Below are positions 40,828-55,200 of a stretch of DNA of 64,000 bases, piece after piece; position 1 is the first letter of the stretch, and every line of letters begins with the position of its first letter. The DNA lies in NCBI GenBank assembly GCA_012295275.1, contig CM022665.1, positions 5,622,901 to 5,686,900 of the forward strand, written 5' to 3'. The position numbers were made by a program, and so were the translations under genes. The notes below the pieces were generated by a model. The model had not been told where the DNA came from. It was given only the letters and a program-made list of their open reading frames with translations, and did no database searches. This DNA is from Chrysomallon squamiferum. Taxonomy: Eukaryota > Mollusca > Gastropoda > Neomphalida > Peltospiridae.

Positions 40828-41067
40828 TACGAAAAACCAGTCTAATGTTCTGAAATCTCTGAGCCAACGATTGTGTAAAATTTACATGAAGAATTTAGTT
40901 AAGAGTTTGAACTTGAGTCCAATGTTCGATACTGAGATCGTAATATATTATTACAAGACTAAGACGGAAGATGTAAAGACAAACAAATTATTAAAGAGTA
41001 CAGGGATTCTTACGTTACTTTCTGAAAAATGGCCATAAGCCATCTTATCAAAGAATAGGTGCAGAAT

Positions 41068-41083
41068 AATAAATTTTAATAAA
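41068..41083 (+). terminator. BLVRA polyadenylation signals
   Basis: Two AATAAA hexamers (41068-41073 and 41078-41083) lie about 240 bp after the BLVRA stop codon. They are the first canonical signals downstream. Confidence 0.6.
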
Positions 41084-41228
41084 TGTTTGACGACGTCTCA
41101 AAATTTTATAACATTAATGGTTATAATAATTATGTGTCTGTTTTGTTTTGTTTTATTCATTATGAAATCCTACGTAAAATCCTGTATATTCTGAAAGAAG
41201 GTTAACATATTATTATTATTATTATTGT

Positions 41229-41231
41229 TAT

Positions 41232-41290
<59 letters not shown>

Positions 41291-41312
41291 TTACTACTAC
41301 TACTACTACTAT
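41229..41312. repeat. (ACT)n microsatellite
   Basis: About 26 ACT units with one interruption, 150 bp beyond the BLVRA polyadenylation signals. Confidence 0.95.
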
Positions 41313-42513
41313 TCATATAAAAGCAAATTGCATATTCTTCATATTTTACGGAAATTAAATAAAGTATAAATGAAATGTTCCTCTTGTATTTATAAGCAAC
41401 TTCCAGCGATACAAATTATACACTCTCCGTGCTATTTTCTGCACACTTGTGAAAAATGTTTGAATTTCTGAAGAAATAGAAACTGGAAGTGAAAATAAGC
41501 AGTCATAGTCTATAATAGATTTCACGGGAGATAACTTGTAAATGCACTATAATGTTAACTGAATTACTTCCCATCTCCAGCAGTTATATGATCAGTGGCA
41601 TTCTTAGAAGTGATACAGACAGGGGTGGTTTCTTTTTTTCTCTCTCCTCTTATTCTACTTTTTATTTATTTTATTTTATTATGTATTTATTTATTTATTT
41701 TTTTTTTTTTTTTTTCCATAAGCTTTCTTTCCTTTTTAGAAGCGTTTTCAAATGCTTGGATAAAAAAACATCTAGCAGCAAAATTTCAAATTATTATTAT
41801 TATTATTATTAAAGCAAAATGTATATTCATTATATTTTGCTAAAATAAAATATTATAAATGAAACGTTCGTCTTGTATTTATAACCAACTTATTATTATA
41901 GAATGTTGCTTTGAGCCTATATATATATTACAAGATATAACAATGAATAACGTTCAATCATTGTAAATATTACTAAAGTAACAGAATATTTATATATATT
42001 TTAGGAATGAATTATGTGATTTAGACCAAATGATACAAAAAGTTTATATATTCAGACTGACACAAAATATTGTGCGTGTTTAGAGATGCATTGTCCAGTT
42101 TAAACTTCTGTTACACATGCCGATTATGGCCGTTCATTGTTTTCGTTTTGATTAAAAATAATACTGTAAATATTTATTATTAGCAGTAGTAGTAGTAGTA
42201 GTTTTTTCTGACATAAAATAGTATTTACTGCTGGGATCTCGAGTTAGGTAGCCTGGAAGGGATTATCAGGAATCCGATAAATCGATGAATGATCACTTCT
42301 GAATCCCCACTCTCCTGCGGCGAAACAGGTACATCGCAAGACAAGACCAGCTCCTGGAACACACACGTCTGCCTGTAGCTACAAGTTACACTTACCTTGA
42401 TTTATTGACGTATAAGTGAAAGCGGGATATGACAAGTTTGGTACAGGTTTCTGACTGATACGTATACTGAAGTGGGGGGGGGAGTATCGTAAAATACCTG
42501 GTGCACACTACCC

Positions 42514-42547
<34 letters not shown>

Positions 42548-43342
42548 TAACTAATGTTGTTTTTTCCGTGCATACCATCTGTATTTTGAGCCAGATGATA
42601 GACAGATAGATATTTTTAATGAAACTCATTTCCTATTTAAAGTTATATGCTTTACGGTAATAGTGACACCCTTTTCCTGAAAATTTTGATCCGCCCCCTG
42701 GACGTGCCTTGTATGTCCTGTTTGCGCAATATTTTTTAGAATGAGCGAATCGTTTTCAAGTCTTATATATATATATATATAGAAACCTTTTGAATTGCTC
42801 GAATTAATTTTACAATTGCACATAAAATTGTATTTATGTTACACTGCGCATATCAAATTGAAAAAAAAAAAAAAAAAAAAAAGTTTAAACCAAAAGCAAA
42901 CAAAAGCGAAGTTAAGTTAAATTAATAAGAGAAAGATTTATGTGTACAAGAGTTATGCACCTCCATTGTTTATTTGTTTGTTGTTGTTGTTGTTGTTGTT
43001 TTGTTTTTGTTTTGTTTTGTTTTGTTTTTAATATTTTATTTATCGGAGTTATCTCCCATCAAAGTTCTTTTCGAAATTTGTTTTAACAGAGCTATATTTA
43101 CACGTCGTATATTTATTACCATAGTGACAAATGAATTATAATATAACATTTAATACTCACGTGGATATAACAAGTATCGTGAGATATTAGGATATTCATG
43201 GCTGTAACTAGACTGTTTTTGAAATGAGACAAAAACTGATGTGTTTGAAGTCAGTCATGTCCTTCATCGCAACGATGTCGGTAGACTTCAAACGGTAACC
43301 GTAGACACAAACAAATTCATTCAGTGGATATCATTACTATCG

Positions 43343-43377
<35 letters not shown>

Positions 43378-43716
43378 CGACCATTGTATTAATTAAAAAA
43401 TAATTAAAAAAAAAAAAAAAAATGTCCATATATATACATATCGAGATACAATTTTTTAGACCATAAAGCTTTAATTCACATAATAATTTATATTTGTTTT
43501 TAGTTACATGTCTAATTATAGTTATTAATTTCAATTTACAAATTGTAAAATACGCGAATAATTTCAAATAAATATAAATTATCATATATAACTTTATAAA
43601 GTTGGACATATTTGGTCTAAGAACCACAGTATTTTATATAGATCTAGTCAAGAGAAATACCTTTCTGTTGTTGTTGACAATGATTTTAAAAGCTAATGGT
43701 TCTTAAGTAGCTGTTA

Positions 43717-43763
<47 letters not shown>

Positions 43764-44020
43764 TGAATAACTGGATGTTTTTGTTTTAATTTGAATGTAT
43801 AGTCAGAGTATAATAAATTTAATTTTCTACTCGTCAAACAATTTGCTTGTGGTTTTTATTTTAGTTAATACATTTTATCATTCTGTTTACTAAATTATTA
43901 ATATTTAATATTTCGAATTCGCTGCACACTTAAGTGTGTTTCGTTTTGATTTACCTTTGAGATCGTTTACCTGTGACAAGTCTGCAAGGGATTTCCGACC
44001 ACTGAAAACGAGGCTATGCG

Positions 44021-44382
44021 TGACGTCACACTGTCAAAAAGCCCCCACAGGCTGTTTTCAAGTAATGGGCGAGGTTACGAGTAAGCGATATTCGAGTGCC
44101 ACTTTCATCTGTGACTCATACTGGTCGAACACTAAGAACTCGCGACACGGAGCTTGCGTTGTCATTCTGAAATATTTAATGTAAGACACGGGTGGAAATA
44201 GCCGCGTAAACAGAACCTGAACTAAAAACAATCACTCATTTTACAATACCGGTCGCATTGTGGAGACTGCATTACTCGACCCCAGGTCACTTCCAACTAT
44301 CACACACCTCCAAGGAACCCATCAAGAACTGTGCTTCATTCCAGGTGGGGCTATAAGAAGAAGAAAAAAGTTAAAATATTAA
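44021..44382 (+). promoter_or_regulatory. Promoter region of the signal-peptide gene: CRE and TATA box
   Basis: A perfect palindromic CRE, TGACGTCA, is at 44021-44028. A TATAAG element at 44352-44357 predicts transcription from about 44382 and a leader of about 125 nt to the ATG at 44508. The region from 43950 to 44360 is clearly richer in G+C and CpG than its surroundings, as expected of a promoter. An 82-codon frame inside it (43936-44184) is taken as chance. Confidence 0.5.
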
Positions 44383-44507
44383 AATTATTAGCTGTATACC
44401 GGGATTTTTGTTTTATCAACTGGAGAATGAACTACTAAACAGTGTTTGCGATCGCACCTGACTACACGAATTTTTGAAAACACCGGGCAACAGGCAATTC
44501 GATCGAG

Positions 44508-44552
44508 ATGCAGTGTTTATCACTTGTTTGTGTATTGGCTGTTATTTTACAG
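44508..44552 (+). CDS. First coding exon (signal peptide) of an unidentified secreted protein
   Basis: ATG at 44508 opens 15 codons, MQCLSLVCVLAVILQ, ending at a consensus donor CAG|GTAAGA in phase 0. An in-frame TGA 33 bp upstream makes this the first possible start. The peptide is a classic hydrophobic secretion signal. It joins in phase to the exon at 52131, giving ...LQIVSGDCHAGG with a plausible signal-peptidase site after VSG. Confidence 0.7.
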
Positions 44553-45139
44553 GTAAGATTTGACCAGGTTAAATTAACATTACTAATTACAATGTACTAG
44601 GAACTCAAATACTAACAACCGACTACTGTTTTGGTAATTACTTAATGGGAAAAACGCGACGTAAATTGCCACACCTTGCCCAGGGCCGTGACGCTGTTCA
44701 GGTGAGAGCACTGAAGAATGGGTGAGGATTTTTTTTGTGTGTGTGTTGGTTAAACAAAAATAATAATAAAAACCGGTCCAAATTAATTTCTCCTGTTATT
44801 CACCTGAGAATTTAATATTGTTAATTTTTTTTTTTTTTTTTTTTTTTTAAATAATAATGAATTAATAAATCTTAATTTTTTTCTTGTTGAAAAGAAAATT
44901 ATCCCATTTTAGTATTTTAATATTCAAATCTAGAAAAATACATTTCAAATTAATTCTTATGTTTATTATTTCTTTTTAAATCCAAATTTTGTATGTTTTG
45001 CATGTCTATAATAATTTTTCTACCTGATAAAAAAATTAATAAAATTTAAGACAATATGGAAAATAACAACAATAATAAATAAGTGAAAAATATCAGAAGA
45101 ATATATATTAAAAAACATTAATCTCTTATAAAGTATTTT

Positions 45140-45140
<1 letters not shown>

Positions 45141-45202
<62 letters not shown>

Positions 45203-45212
45203 TACACACACA
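45141..45212. repeat. (AC)n microsatellite
   Basis: Nearly pure AC repeat in the first intron of the signal-peptide gene. Similar arrays lie at 51812-51897, 4223-4258 and 4134-4158 (as GT), and 12689-12735 (as GT). Confidence 0.96.
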
Positions 45213-46492
45213 CATGATTAATAAACCAAATATTTAATAGTTAAAATTTAGGTATTTATTTTAGTTCAGTTTGATATAATTTATTACTTTAATTTATTTA
45301 CAGTAAAGTTTACTTTAAAAAAATAAAAATAAAAATATTTAAAAAAAAAAAGGAAAAAGAAACTGGTACAGTGAAATCAAATTTGAATATAAATGTCAGG
45401 CTACTTTTTCACTTGAGTTTCACAATGTATAAAAAAATAGTTTTTCTAAACCAGTTATATTAGCAACAACCATGCAAAACAGTCGAATGCATAAACTGGT
45501 TCATTGTGACCTGTGACTTATTAATTTTATTATACAAGGTAACAGAAATGTGTTTAATATTGTATGTGTGGTGTATGTGTGTGTGTACGTGTGTGTGGTG
45601 TATAGTTATGAAGTCACTTATTACTGTTATAATGGTATTTATTTATTTATTTATTTATTTATTATAATTTACTTTTTTTTTCTTACATACCTACCCATTA
45701 GTTGAACTCCATTAGCTAACACATGCAACAACAGATTATTCTTTTAAAGTCTTCTAATTAATTACAATACTTCATTACAAAAACAGAAATCTCTCTCCCC
45801 AGGGACCTGCCCATTAATCCAGTGCGTCATTTTACATTGTTTAACAACTGCAAAGGAATGTTGTTAAAACATTTGTAATACATTTGTGGTTGAACAAAGC
45901 CCCATAGAAGTTGATAAGTTATGAAGGAAAACAAATCAATGTGTTTATACCTGACTTTGGTTGTCACCTGTTGGACTCATAGTGGCTTTAGTAACACCAG
46001 CCTGTATTTACTGCTTCAGCATTGTATTTGACGAAAAACCAATAATAAACAGCTAATAATAATTAAAATGAATAACCAGCTTAATAAATAAATAATAATA
46101 ATAATAATGAAACCAGTTTTCTTGTTTCTGAGACAAAATAAAAGATATATAAAATTATTTTCAAATGATTTTTTTAAATTTTTAATTTTGATAACGTCAG
46201 TGGTGCTTGTCTCCATTGTTATTAATTTATTATTATGAGAAGGTAAATGTAAAATGTCCCTTTATGTCAGCCAGTAAGAGCCAGTACATCTCTGCACCCT
46301 CACAACTCAAAACATGCTTAACATGTAAATAATATTAAATAGTTTTAACATGCAGGCCTATGTAGACAGTGGAGATGTTTTAGGTTTTTTTGTTGATCAT
46401 TGTGCAACATTGTTATACGTATGGGCTTTCATTTTTATTATATGTAATGTATATAGTAAATGTTAATGGATCTAATAATAATAGTGATTTTA

Positions 46493-46556
<64 letters not shown>

Positions 46557-47019
46557 TCACACACACACACACACAATGAATAATAGTAAATTGTATAAAG
46601 TAGTTTGAACTTCTCCTTATCACTATATAAATTATATATACTTATCTCTGCCAGCTGGAACAATGGTGATGGATGATACCACATGATAATATGAAGAACA
46701 TACATGTATATCTGCACATGCTGACATCTTTATTACATAATTAAATATGTCAAAGATAATTTTAAAACATTCAGAGCAAAAGTACCTGATTCCTAGCTAT
46801 AGTGTTATTTTACTTTAACGGTAAAATAAATTTCATCATGATGTATTATTCTTTACATTGAATTATCTACAAATGAAATGATACAAAATATTTTAATTTA
46901 ATTTAAAACTAATAAAATAAATTAATATGTGTGTGTATTTTGAGTGAGTGAATGTGACAGTGTATTAATATGTAAATGAAAGCAATAAGGAGAGGGAGAC
47001 ATTAATTGTATATAACTTA

Positions 47020-47072
<53 letters not shown>

Positions 47073-48020
47073 TTTTTAATGTAAATAGGTATTTTACTGA
47101 TAATAATATTTGTTTTGTTTCCACCCAATAATCAGCTTTTATATTTTATTTTGACAACTATGAAAGAGAAAATGTATATTATTATTAATTTATTGTTTTC
47201 TGGTCTGGGGATGCTATAGTTTAGTTTATTTCTGCCTTTACAGGAGTAATTTTCCTTTCATTTTGTTTGATGGTTAGTTAAATGTACTAATAAATCTTGA
47301 ACATTGTACAACAGTAATGTGATAAATTGTACCACTTCTTCACCTTCTCTGACCCCAGAGTTTGATTTAGTGGCCCTAGTTTTAACCTGGGTTAAGCACA
47401 AACATAATTTGTATTACAAAAGAAAAAGGGAAAAAAAAAGAAAAAAAAAGAGTAGTATCAACATTTTTTTTAAAAACATGATAAATAAATAATATAAATT
47501 TGATATCCAGGCTGAACACAAGAATTCAATGTCAAAACAAACAAACAATAATAATAATAAAAATAATAATATAAATGAATAAAGAATAAAAGAAAAGAAA
47601 AACACCAGCACATTGTCTAACCATTATTTCAATGCTGAAGAATGAATAATTTGGTATTTAAGCTGAACACAATAATTTGATAAAATAATTTTTAAAAAAA
47701 TAAAAAAATAAGATAGAAAGAAAAACAATTTTAAAAAGAAAGAAAAATTATCTTCCTTTTGTTTCAGTGTTAAGAATTACAAGCTCATATAATTCTGCTG
47801 TTGATGTTTGTATAACAATACCTTGACACACATTCTGTCTTTAATTTATTTATGGCTTTTATTGTATTACTTGTCAGACAATTGCTTATTGTGATGCTCA
47901 GGTTTTCAGAGTCTGGAATACGAAGCCATTTAAATGTTGCAGTTCCTTGCACAACTTCGTTCAAGCAAACAGTTAATAAATATATATGCATAGACATTGA
48001 AGATGATGATAGTCACAATA

Positions 48021-48021
<1 letters not shown>

Positions 48022-48059
<38 letters not shown>

Positions 48060-48060
48060 G
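48022..48060. repeat. (GAT)n microsatellite
   Basis: About 13 GAT units that read as poly-Asp in one frame; no surrounding coding signal. Confidence 0.93.
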
Positions 48061-48299
48061 TGAAATTATGTAAAGAAAAAAAGAAAATCAGATAAACAGA
48101 AGACATCTGAGCTATTAAGATTTTGAAGATGTTTGGTTTCTGTGAACCTTAATCAGACAAATTGTGATATAATTTAACAACAACAATAATAATAATAATA
48201 ACAACAATAATTTTAATAATAATTTTAATAATAATAATAATAAAATTTTAAAAAATACTGCAGCTTTTTGGTAACACAATTATGCCATCAGAAAATCTT

Positions 48300-48395
48300 A
48301 ATCTTAAAATGGTTGAAATGGAATCCAACCCAGAGATGTGCACTTATGAGAAATGATTTTACGACTACTCTACCACTGAGCCACAGCTGATAAGA
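48300..48395 (-). mobile_element. tRNA-derived SINE head
   Basis: The minus strand carries an almost perfect RNA polymerase III A box (TGGCTCAGTGGTAGAG) and B box (GGGTTGGATTCC) about 45 bp apart. The sequence does not fold into a full tRNA, and no acceptor stem is visible, so it is read as a SINE promoter part, not a tRNA gene. Confidence 0.6.
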
Positions 48396-51300
48396 CAGTC
48401 ACCTCTTGTCTGTTCTTAATGAGTTTACAATGAAAAAAAAAAAAAAAAAAAACTGTTTGCACGGCTGTCTTCCTCTGATGTAAAGCTTGTCACACTGGTG
48501 TTATTTTTTCACACATGCCTTTCATTCTTCTACCAGTATACATTGTCTTCTGTGTTTGTTAAACTGTGTAGAATCCTGTCTAATCCAGGCCTGTGAGAAT
48601 CTTCAGTGACAGGTACTTACATTTTTGTCACCCCAGTGTCGTATGTTAACATCACCTGTTGTCTCGTCAGTTTATGTCCTAAAAAAAAAAATGTTTTGGC
48701 TTTCTGAATAAGAATATATATATACTGCTCATTCATGGGTATAGTGCTGTCACCCCATTTTATTCACAACTTATATTATAATTTTGTTTTCTCCTTTAAT
48801 GAAACTTCTTTCTTCTTGAAAGTTACCTTCACCACACTGATGGCCTACCACCTTCTTGAAATCACAAATCTGCCCTTGTATCTATAGAAATACATATGTA
48901 CATGTGCTCTGCAATGTATTGGTCATGTTTTATTGTTTGAGGATGTTTTTTTTTTTTAAATTTAAATATAGAGAAAATATTATCTGTTTATTTAGAATTG
49001 AAAAATATTTATTTTTTCTTTCTTTGGAATGTGTGGATCCCATTTGTATCGTCATTATTTTTTCATTTTTTTTTTTTTTTAAAATAATGAAATTTGTTTC
49101 ATCTTAAAGTTGTAACCATCACAGTCATGTCACACTTTGTTTCATATTTTCTAAATTAAAAACATTTTGTTTTTTTGTTGTGTCTAATTCTGTTATGTAT
49201 TTTAATTAAAACACCCACAAAAAAACAAACAAACAACAATATCATAATATTAATTATTGATTTTAATTGTTTGCATTATATATTCACCTCTGATAATGTA
49301 AATTACTCCAATTTTATTTTTTATTATTTAAGTTTATTTTGTATAATCATTTTTTTTTTAATTATTATTATTATTTATTTATTAAAATTATTATCTGCTG
49401 AAGGAAACTATCATTATACATACAAAATTAAATATGTTTGTTTTTAATTTTCACTTTTCTTATTTATCCAAGCCTACTTAAAATTAATTTAAACAGCAAC
49501 AAAAGGTAATAGGGCTATTATTCCTTTTTCTTTCAGTTTATTTCTAGACCATTTTGTTGATACATTTTTTTAATGTTAAACAGATGCTTTGATGTTAAAA
49601 GAAAGATAATTTATCCTAAGGATATTAAATGCCATTAAATGATTATGATATATAAACAATCTAAAAAAAATTAATTCATAAAAATTTATTTATTCTTTCT
49701 TTTTATTGTTTATAATAAGCTCATAAATAATTTCACAAATTTTTGTTCTTAACCATCAACATTTTCCCCCTCAAATTCAGTATAAAAATATGAAATAAAT
49801 CCTGATTCTTGATGAAACTTTTCTAAATATTTGTTTCAATGTTGAGCCCAGTGTAAATATTTAATATTCAGTGATTAATTCATTCTTCAGTTTATTTGGA
49901 TAGAAGCCAAAGCTACAAGAAAAATGCAATAAAAAAATAAAAAATGAAAGAGAATTTTGTACAACATTTCTCAGATAACTATAAAAAAAACTACTAAAAC
50001 ACTTCTCCCCTCCCCCATCAGACTTCCCTGTTTATATTTTAAAACTGATGTGTTTCTGTTAAGTCCTTAAACATGTCAACTTAATTGAAATGAACCTGAT
50101 TTTCTAATGATTGATTTGATTTTTCTGAATATGATTTGGCAGATTGAATAAATGTTCATATGTTCACACTGTACAGTGCATTAACATCGATATGTCACAT
50201 TCACTTAGTAACAAACACACTGTATGTGTGTGTTATGACAGTTTTCAGTTTGCCCCAGGTACATCCTCATCATGCCATGTGCTGAAACACACAGATGGAG
50301 GCTAGAACCAGCCAGCACACCTTGACAACAAATGACATCTTTAATTAATTAAATTTTAAGTTCAAGCTGTGGGCACACCTTTTATGTTACTAATGAAGTC
50401 CAGTTTTAATAGGCCGTTGAAAGAATCAGTATTTTAAGACACACATACCCACACATAAACATAAATACATACATACACCCACATAAAAGCACCCACATAC
50501 CCAGTTAAGTATGTGTATACTTGTTCTATTTTAGACGATGATGATGATCTTATTCTAAATATAAATCTGGATTAATTTTAATTTTTTTAATTTTATATAT
50601 ATATATATCTGTAAATTAGCAGACATAAGCTATGCATTTTAGGTTAAGAGGAACAAAAAATGAATCCACACTATTAGATGACATAATCTACATTATGTTT
50701 CAATATATCCATTTACAATTTCATACAAAAGTAACTACAAACAGATGCATAATATTGAAGTACATAATTTACTGTACATTTTAAAATATCTGTTTTAATT
50801 TTTTTGCACACACAGTGTTCTGTATTGGTAGATTCAAAAAGAAGCTCCAAACAGTAAAAGGCTGAAGTTATGCATGGTAAGAAAGGCTTTTCCTGTAAAG
50901 CAGAATGAATAAATTAAAATATGTTTTGCATATGTCACCATATTTTAATAATGGTTATTTGCAATAATAATGATAATGTAAAATAGAATACCATCTTTCC
51001 ATTCACTGTTCTTACCATTTAGCAGGGTTAAAAAAAAACAAAAAAAGAAATTAAAAAAAATTATCTTGCACCTTCCCATGAACTGGAAAGCACATATTGT
51101 AGTGTTTAATAATCATTGTTATGGCATTGATCAGTAAGAGAAATAGCCTGAAGGAACTGAAACTGGTTCCCATCATTACGTCTTCTCTAACCTCTGGACT
51201 ATAGTCTATATAGCTTGAAAACATGTCAATATGATGCCCTGCTACTGTTATTAGTGTTAAAAGTTACTGCAGACTTAGTCAGGTTTTGAAACTGATAAAC

Positions 51301-51810
51301 ATCTGAGATGAAAAACTAAATCAACATTTATAGCACATATTTATAGATTTATGAAAGGCACATCTTGTTAATGATGTTTAGCTTCAAGGAAACAAGACTT
51401 AAACACACAGGCATACAATTACAAGTAGGTGCTGATCAAGGGAGTGATGTTGTGGGGGAGGGGGGTAGGGTAGGGCTGTACTATTCTCCTTCTCATGATC
51501 ACAAAAATTATTTAAGCATACAGTATAATGAATTTTGTTTTTGTTTTCACATATATAAATTACTGAGAGATATAAATACTGATCTGTTTTGGCATAATTA
51601 TTTTATACCTTTGAGATGTTTTACGCAGAATGACTTGAACAACACAGTTATTACTGTAAATTTATGTTCTTTATTTGTCTCTGCAAGATGCTGTTAAGAT
51701 GCAAAATGTTAATGGTTTATTCTTCTTAAATATTAATGCTAAATTATTTCACTGATCAACTGAAATTAAGTGTGGTTATGTAACATTTCCATGCACACAT
51801 ATATATGTAA

Positions 51811-51903
<93 letters not shown>

Positions 51904-52130
51904 ACTTCCTCACACATACATCATATAAAACAAACATTCAAAACAATTTAGAACCTGCATTTTAACTGCCATTAATATTTAAAAACTAACACACTACAAG
52001 TTATTTATTTCCAAGTTTATCAATACAAAATAAATCTGTTGTACGTCTAATTTACTTCCCACTCTTTTATTTTCTTTTTTGCATCTTACATATTTTAAAT
52101 TGTGGTAAATGATGCTGAGGTGTTTGACAG

Positions 52131-52260
52131 ATTGTTTCAGGTGACTGTCATGCTGGTGGTAAACCCTATGACAATGTGTTTCCTGATGGCTATCCAAGCC
52201 TTAAGAACAAACAAAACAACACCCTCTCCTCTTTTCCATTCAGCCAGACAGTTACACCAG
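52131..52260 (+). CDS. Likely second exon of the same secreted protein
   Basis: A 130-nt segment between TTTGACAG (acceptor) and GTACAC (donor) reads in phase with the signal-peptide exon. It encodes 43 residues that look like folded extracellular protein: GDCHAGGKPYDNVFPDGYP, then a Ser/Thr/Asn-rich stretch with the sequon NNT, ending in phase 1. It is markedly less AT-rich than the surrounding intron. An alternative acceptor nine bases later would shift to a hydrophobic frame that looks less natural. I do not recognise the family, and no later exon in the window could be assigned. Confidence 0.5.
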
Positions 52261-55200
52261 GTACACACACTCGGCCAAAACCTCATTTATATTCCATTCA
52301 TACTTCAAAGTTCAGGTAAAGTTCAAGCAAAAAAGTCCTGGACTTTTAATCCACACAGGATAAAAGTATTGTGTTTGTGGTTGTGTTAAAACGTTTCATT
52401 AATCTTGGAGAGAATTCTTAGGCTTTGATAGATATTATGGGCATGACAGGCTTCCTTGGACACTTCTATGAAGCAGTGAAGTTAAATTTTGTCTGAAGTT
52501 TTCCACAGTCATATCCTCACATAAACTCTGAGCTAGGAATTACCAATATCTGCATTTTTGTATATAAATATTCAGACAAATTTTTATGTGCATATATTTT
52601 GTTCACATATATTATAATTGTATGTAAATACATATTTTATTTATAGGGGAGCTTTACATATAATTGCACATAGCACAATTATTTTCTCTTTTTGATTCAT
52701 TGTGCATATGGGTATATTAAAAAAGAAGAAAACCCCCACCAAAACCCTATAGATATTTATGTTTTTATTGTTTCCATTCAGATCAGAAACAGTTTTGATA
52801 TTTTATTTGTGAGTTTTTGTTCTTGATAATTATGTTTTTAAATTATTTTTATCTAAATTATATTTATTTTTCTTCACTCTTTATTTTAAATTTAATTAGG
52901 TGTAATTTTATAATTATTATTATTAATGTATTAAAACACAACATACACATATGTAGATATATATATCTGGACATATACTTAAAGATGAAGTAAAAATACA
53001 AAATGAGTATTTTTGTTCATGCAGCTAGCAAAGACTCATTTAATAACCATCAACTTATTTCATGGTTTATGAATCTGACCTATAACTATGACCTGTTTAC
53101 ATCAAAGGTACATAAAATGAACTGCTTGTCAAACTGTACCATCCAAAACCATATATACATTCAGGAGCCACAATCCTGCAGCCACAAAGTTGTGTGAACT
53201 ACTGTGCCAGGGGCAAATTATTACAGTGTGGTTTGATCTGGGCCAAAGTTATGTCACTGACCAGTTTTACTTGTGTTGTTTTCCCATGATGGCTTCCTGC
53301 AAAGTGCAAACAGAAAACCATGCACACACCTTGACAGACGATCAATAGGTAAACCTGCTGCTAAGAGTTAGTGTAAACAAAGGTGTGTTAATTACAAATA
53401 ATTTCAGGTGATTTTTGTCGTAATGTCATATTTGAAAAATGTGACGGTTTAATGGTTTCTCTCCTCTTTGTTAAATGCTTTTAGCAGTTTGTGTTGGACT
53501 TCTGGCTAAGATTAAACTGTTAATATAGCTTTAGGAATCCATTATTCCCCTCCCTTTTTTTTTGCTGTTGACATATGTTGATCAATGTGGGTGCTTCTGT
53601 GGCATATACCCCTGTGTTTGTATTTATTTATTTATTTATTTATTTATTTATTACCCTTCTTTTCTGAAATTCTGAATCATCCTCTCAATGTTATAAACAT
53701 GTAGTACATGATCTGACACGTGTGGAAATAGCCTCTGACAACACGTCTATTTTCTATTCTCTTTGGTATTTTTAAATCTCATTTACCTCTCCCAGTCATG
53801 ATTTTGCGCACTAAATGATTCATTCACTTGTTTAGTGAAAGAAACAAAAAGAAAAAAAATCTTTTGATACCTACAATTTCATGTCTCAGTGCTATTTTTA
53901 AAACCATTCTGTCACAGACTATTCTCTTTTCAATAAACCCAGTCTATTGATCAATTCATTACTTTTAATAATATATATATATATATATATATATAGTGTT
54001 CAGTATACAGATATACTGTATATGCTGTATGTGATAGAAATTTGTATTTGTTTAGTTAAGGAAATAAGACAAGGAATATATATATAGCCCTTACAAACAT
54101 AGTAGACATGCAAATATGTGCACATAAATATTCTAATATGTAGATATAAGATAAATCTTGAGATAATGTATGTCATTTATCTGTGGTATATTATATATGC
54201 ATGTGGACAATAAAACCACACACATATGGCACACAAAAAAAGCATAAATATACACATAAAAACTATCCATCCATGCTATACTGAAAATATATAACAACAA
54301 TACTTTTCTCACATTTTGTGGTAACTGATACTGCTGTGACAGTTACATTAATAATGTTGGTCAGGTGTGCTACTCACTGATACACTTTATATATAGCAAA
54401 TGGATCACCACAGTACATTAGTGAATACTAGGAATGCTTTCAGGTTGACTTAGGATGACATCTGTATAAACAGAACATCCCATCAGAAAACCTGTGTGTG
54501 TGTGTGTGTGTATAAATATATATATATATAGACAGTCATTTGGTCAGATTTTATAGGTCCAGTCAAACTTGTGTGTTTGTAAGTCCACAACATCATCCTG
54601 ATTAAAATATAACAAATGATTAAATGCAGTTGCAAAAAAAACTGCTTGTTTGTATTATCTGTAAATAACAGTCTGGACATAAATTTCATTGAAACAAGGT
54701 TTCCAAGTTTTTCAGTTTGTGGTAATAAATGCAACATTAATAATTCCACACTAATAAAAATGATGATACATTTTTGTTGCTTATAATAAGATAAATACCA
54801 AAATTTTAATAGTAGAAAATATTCCTTTATTGTATTTTATTGATAATTTGCCAAAACAAAATAAATTTGTTTCCAGGCAGTATGAATAAAGGATAACTGC
54901 TTTAAGTGTAAGCATCAAAAATCTTTTTTTTTTTTTTTTTTTTTCCATTATATAAGCTTGAAATCTGTATGTTGTTATTTCCAAAATGGTCATAAGCACT
55001 TTAATGACTTTGCTTTTTGAATGTATGTGTTAAAAGGCTTTTACATCAAGAACACATGGAGATGGATGTAGATTTGCAAGAAAGGAATACCTAGCATTGT
55101 GTGCATTTAACTTTCATCATAGAACAAGTTTCATTACAAAGAGAAAAAAAAAAAAAAAAAAAAAAAAACAGCCAGCTGACAGAAGAATGAGAATGGTGGT

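Larger units (their letters stand above)
40828..44020. other. Intergenic region after BLVRA
   Basis: BLVRA 3' UTR to about 41100, then ACT and ATT arrays, poly-A and TA repeats. A stretch at 42650-42710 resembles a transposon end (TCCGCCCCCTGG word). No exon seen. Confidence 0.5.
44553..52130 (+). other. 7.6-kb first intron of the signal-peptide gene
   Basis: Between the signal-peptide exon and the exon at 52131. AC, ATT and GAT microsatellites, a SINE head and AT-rich filler; no intermediate exon recognised. Confidence 0.5.

Noticed and set aside
43936-44184. 82-codon plus-strand frame
   Set aside because: Lies in a CpG-richer promoter region containing a CRE, upstream of a TATA box and a better start with a signal peptide.
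48300-48395. tRNA gene
   Set aside because: A and B boxes are good, but no cloverleaf with acceptor stem could be formed; read as a SINE head.
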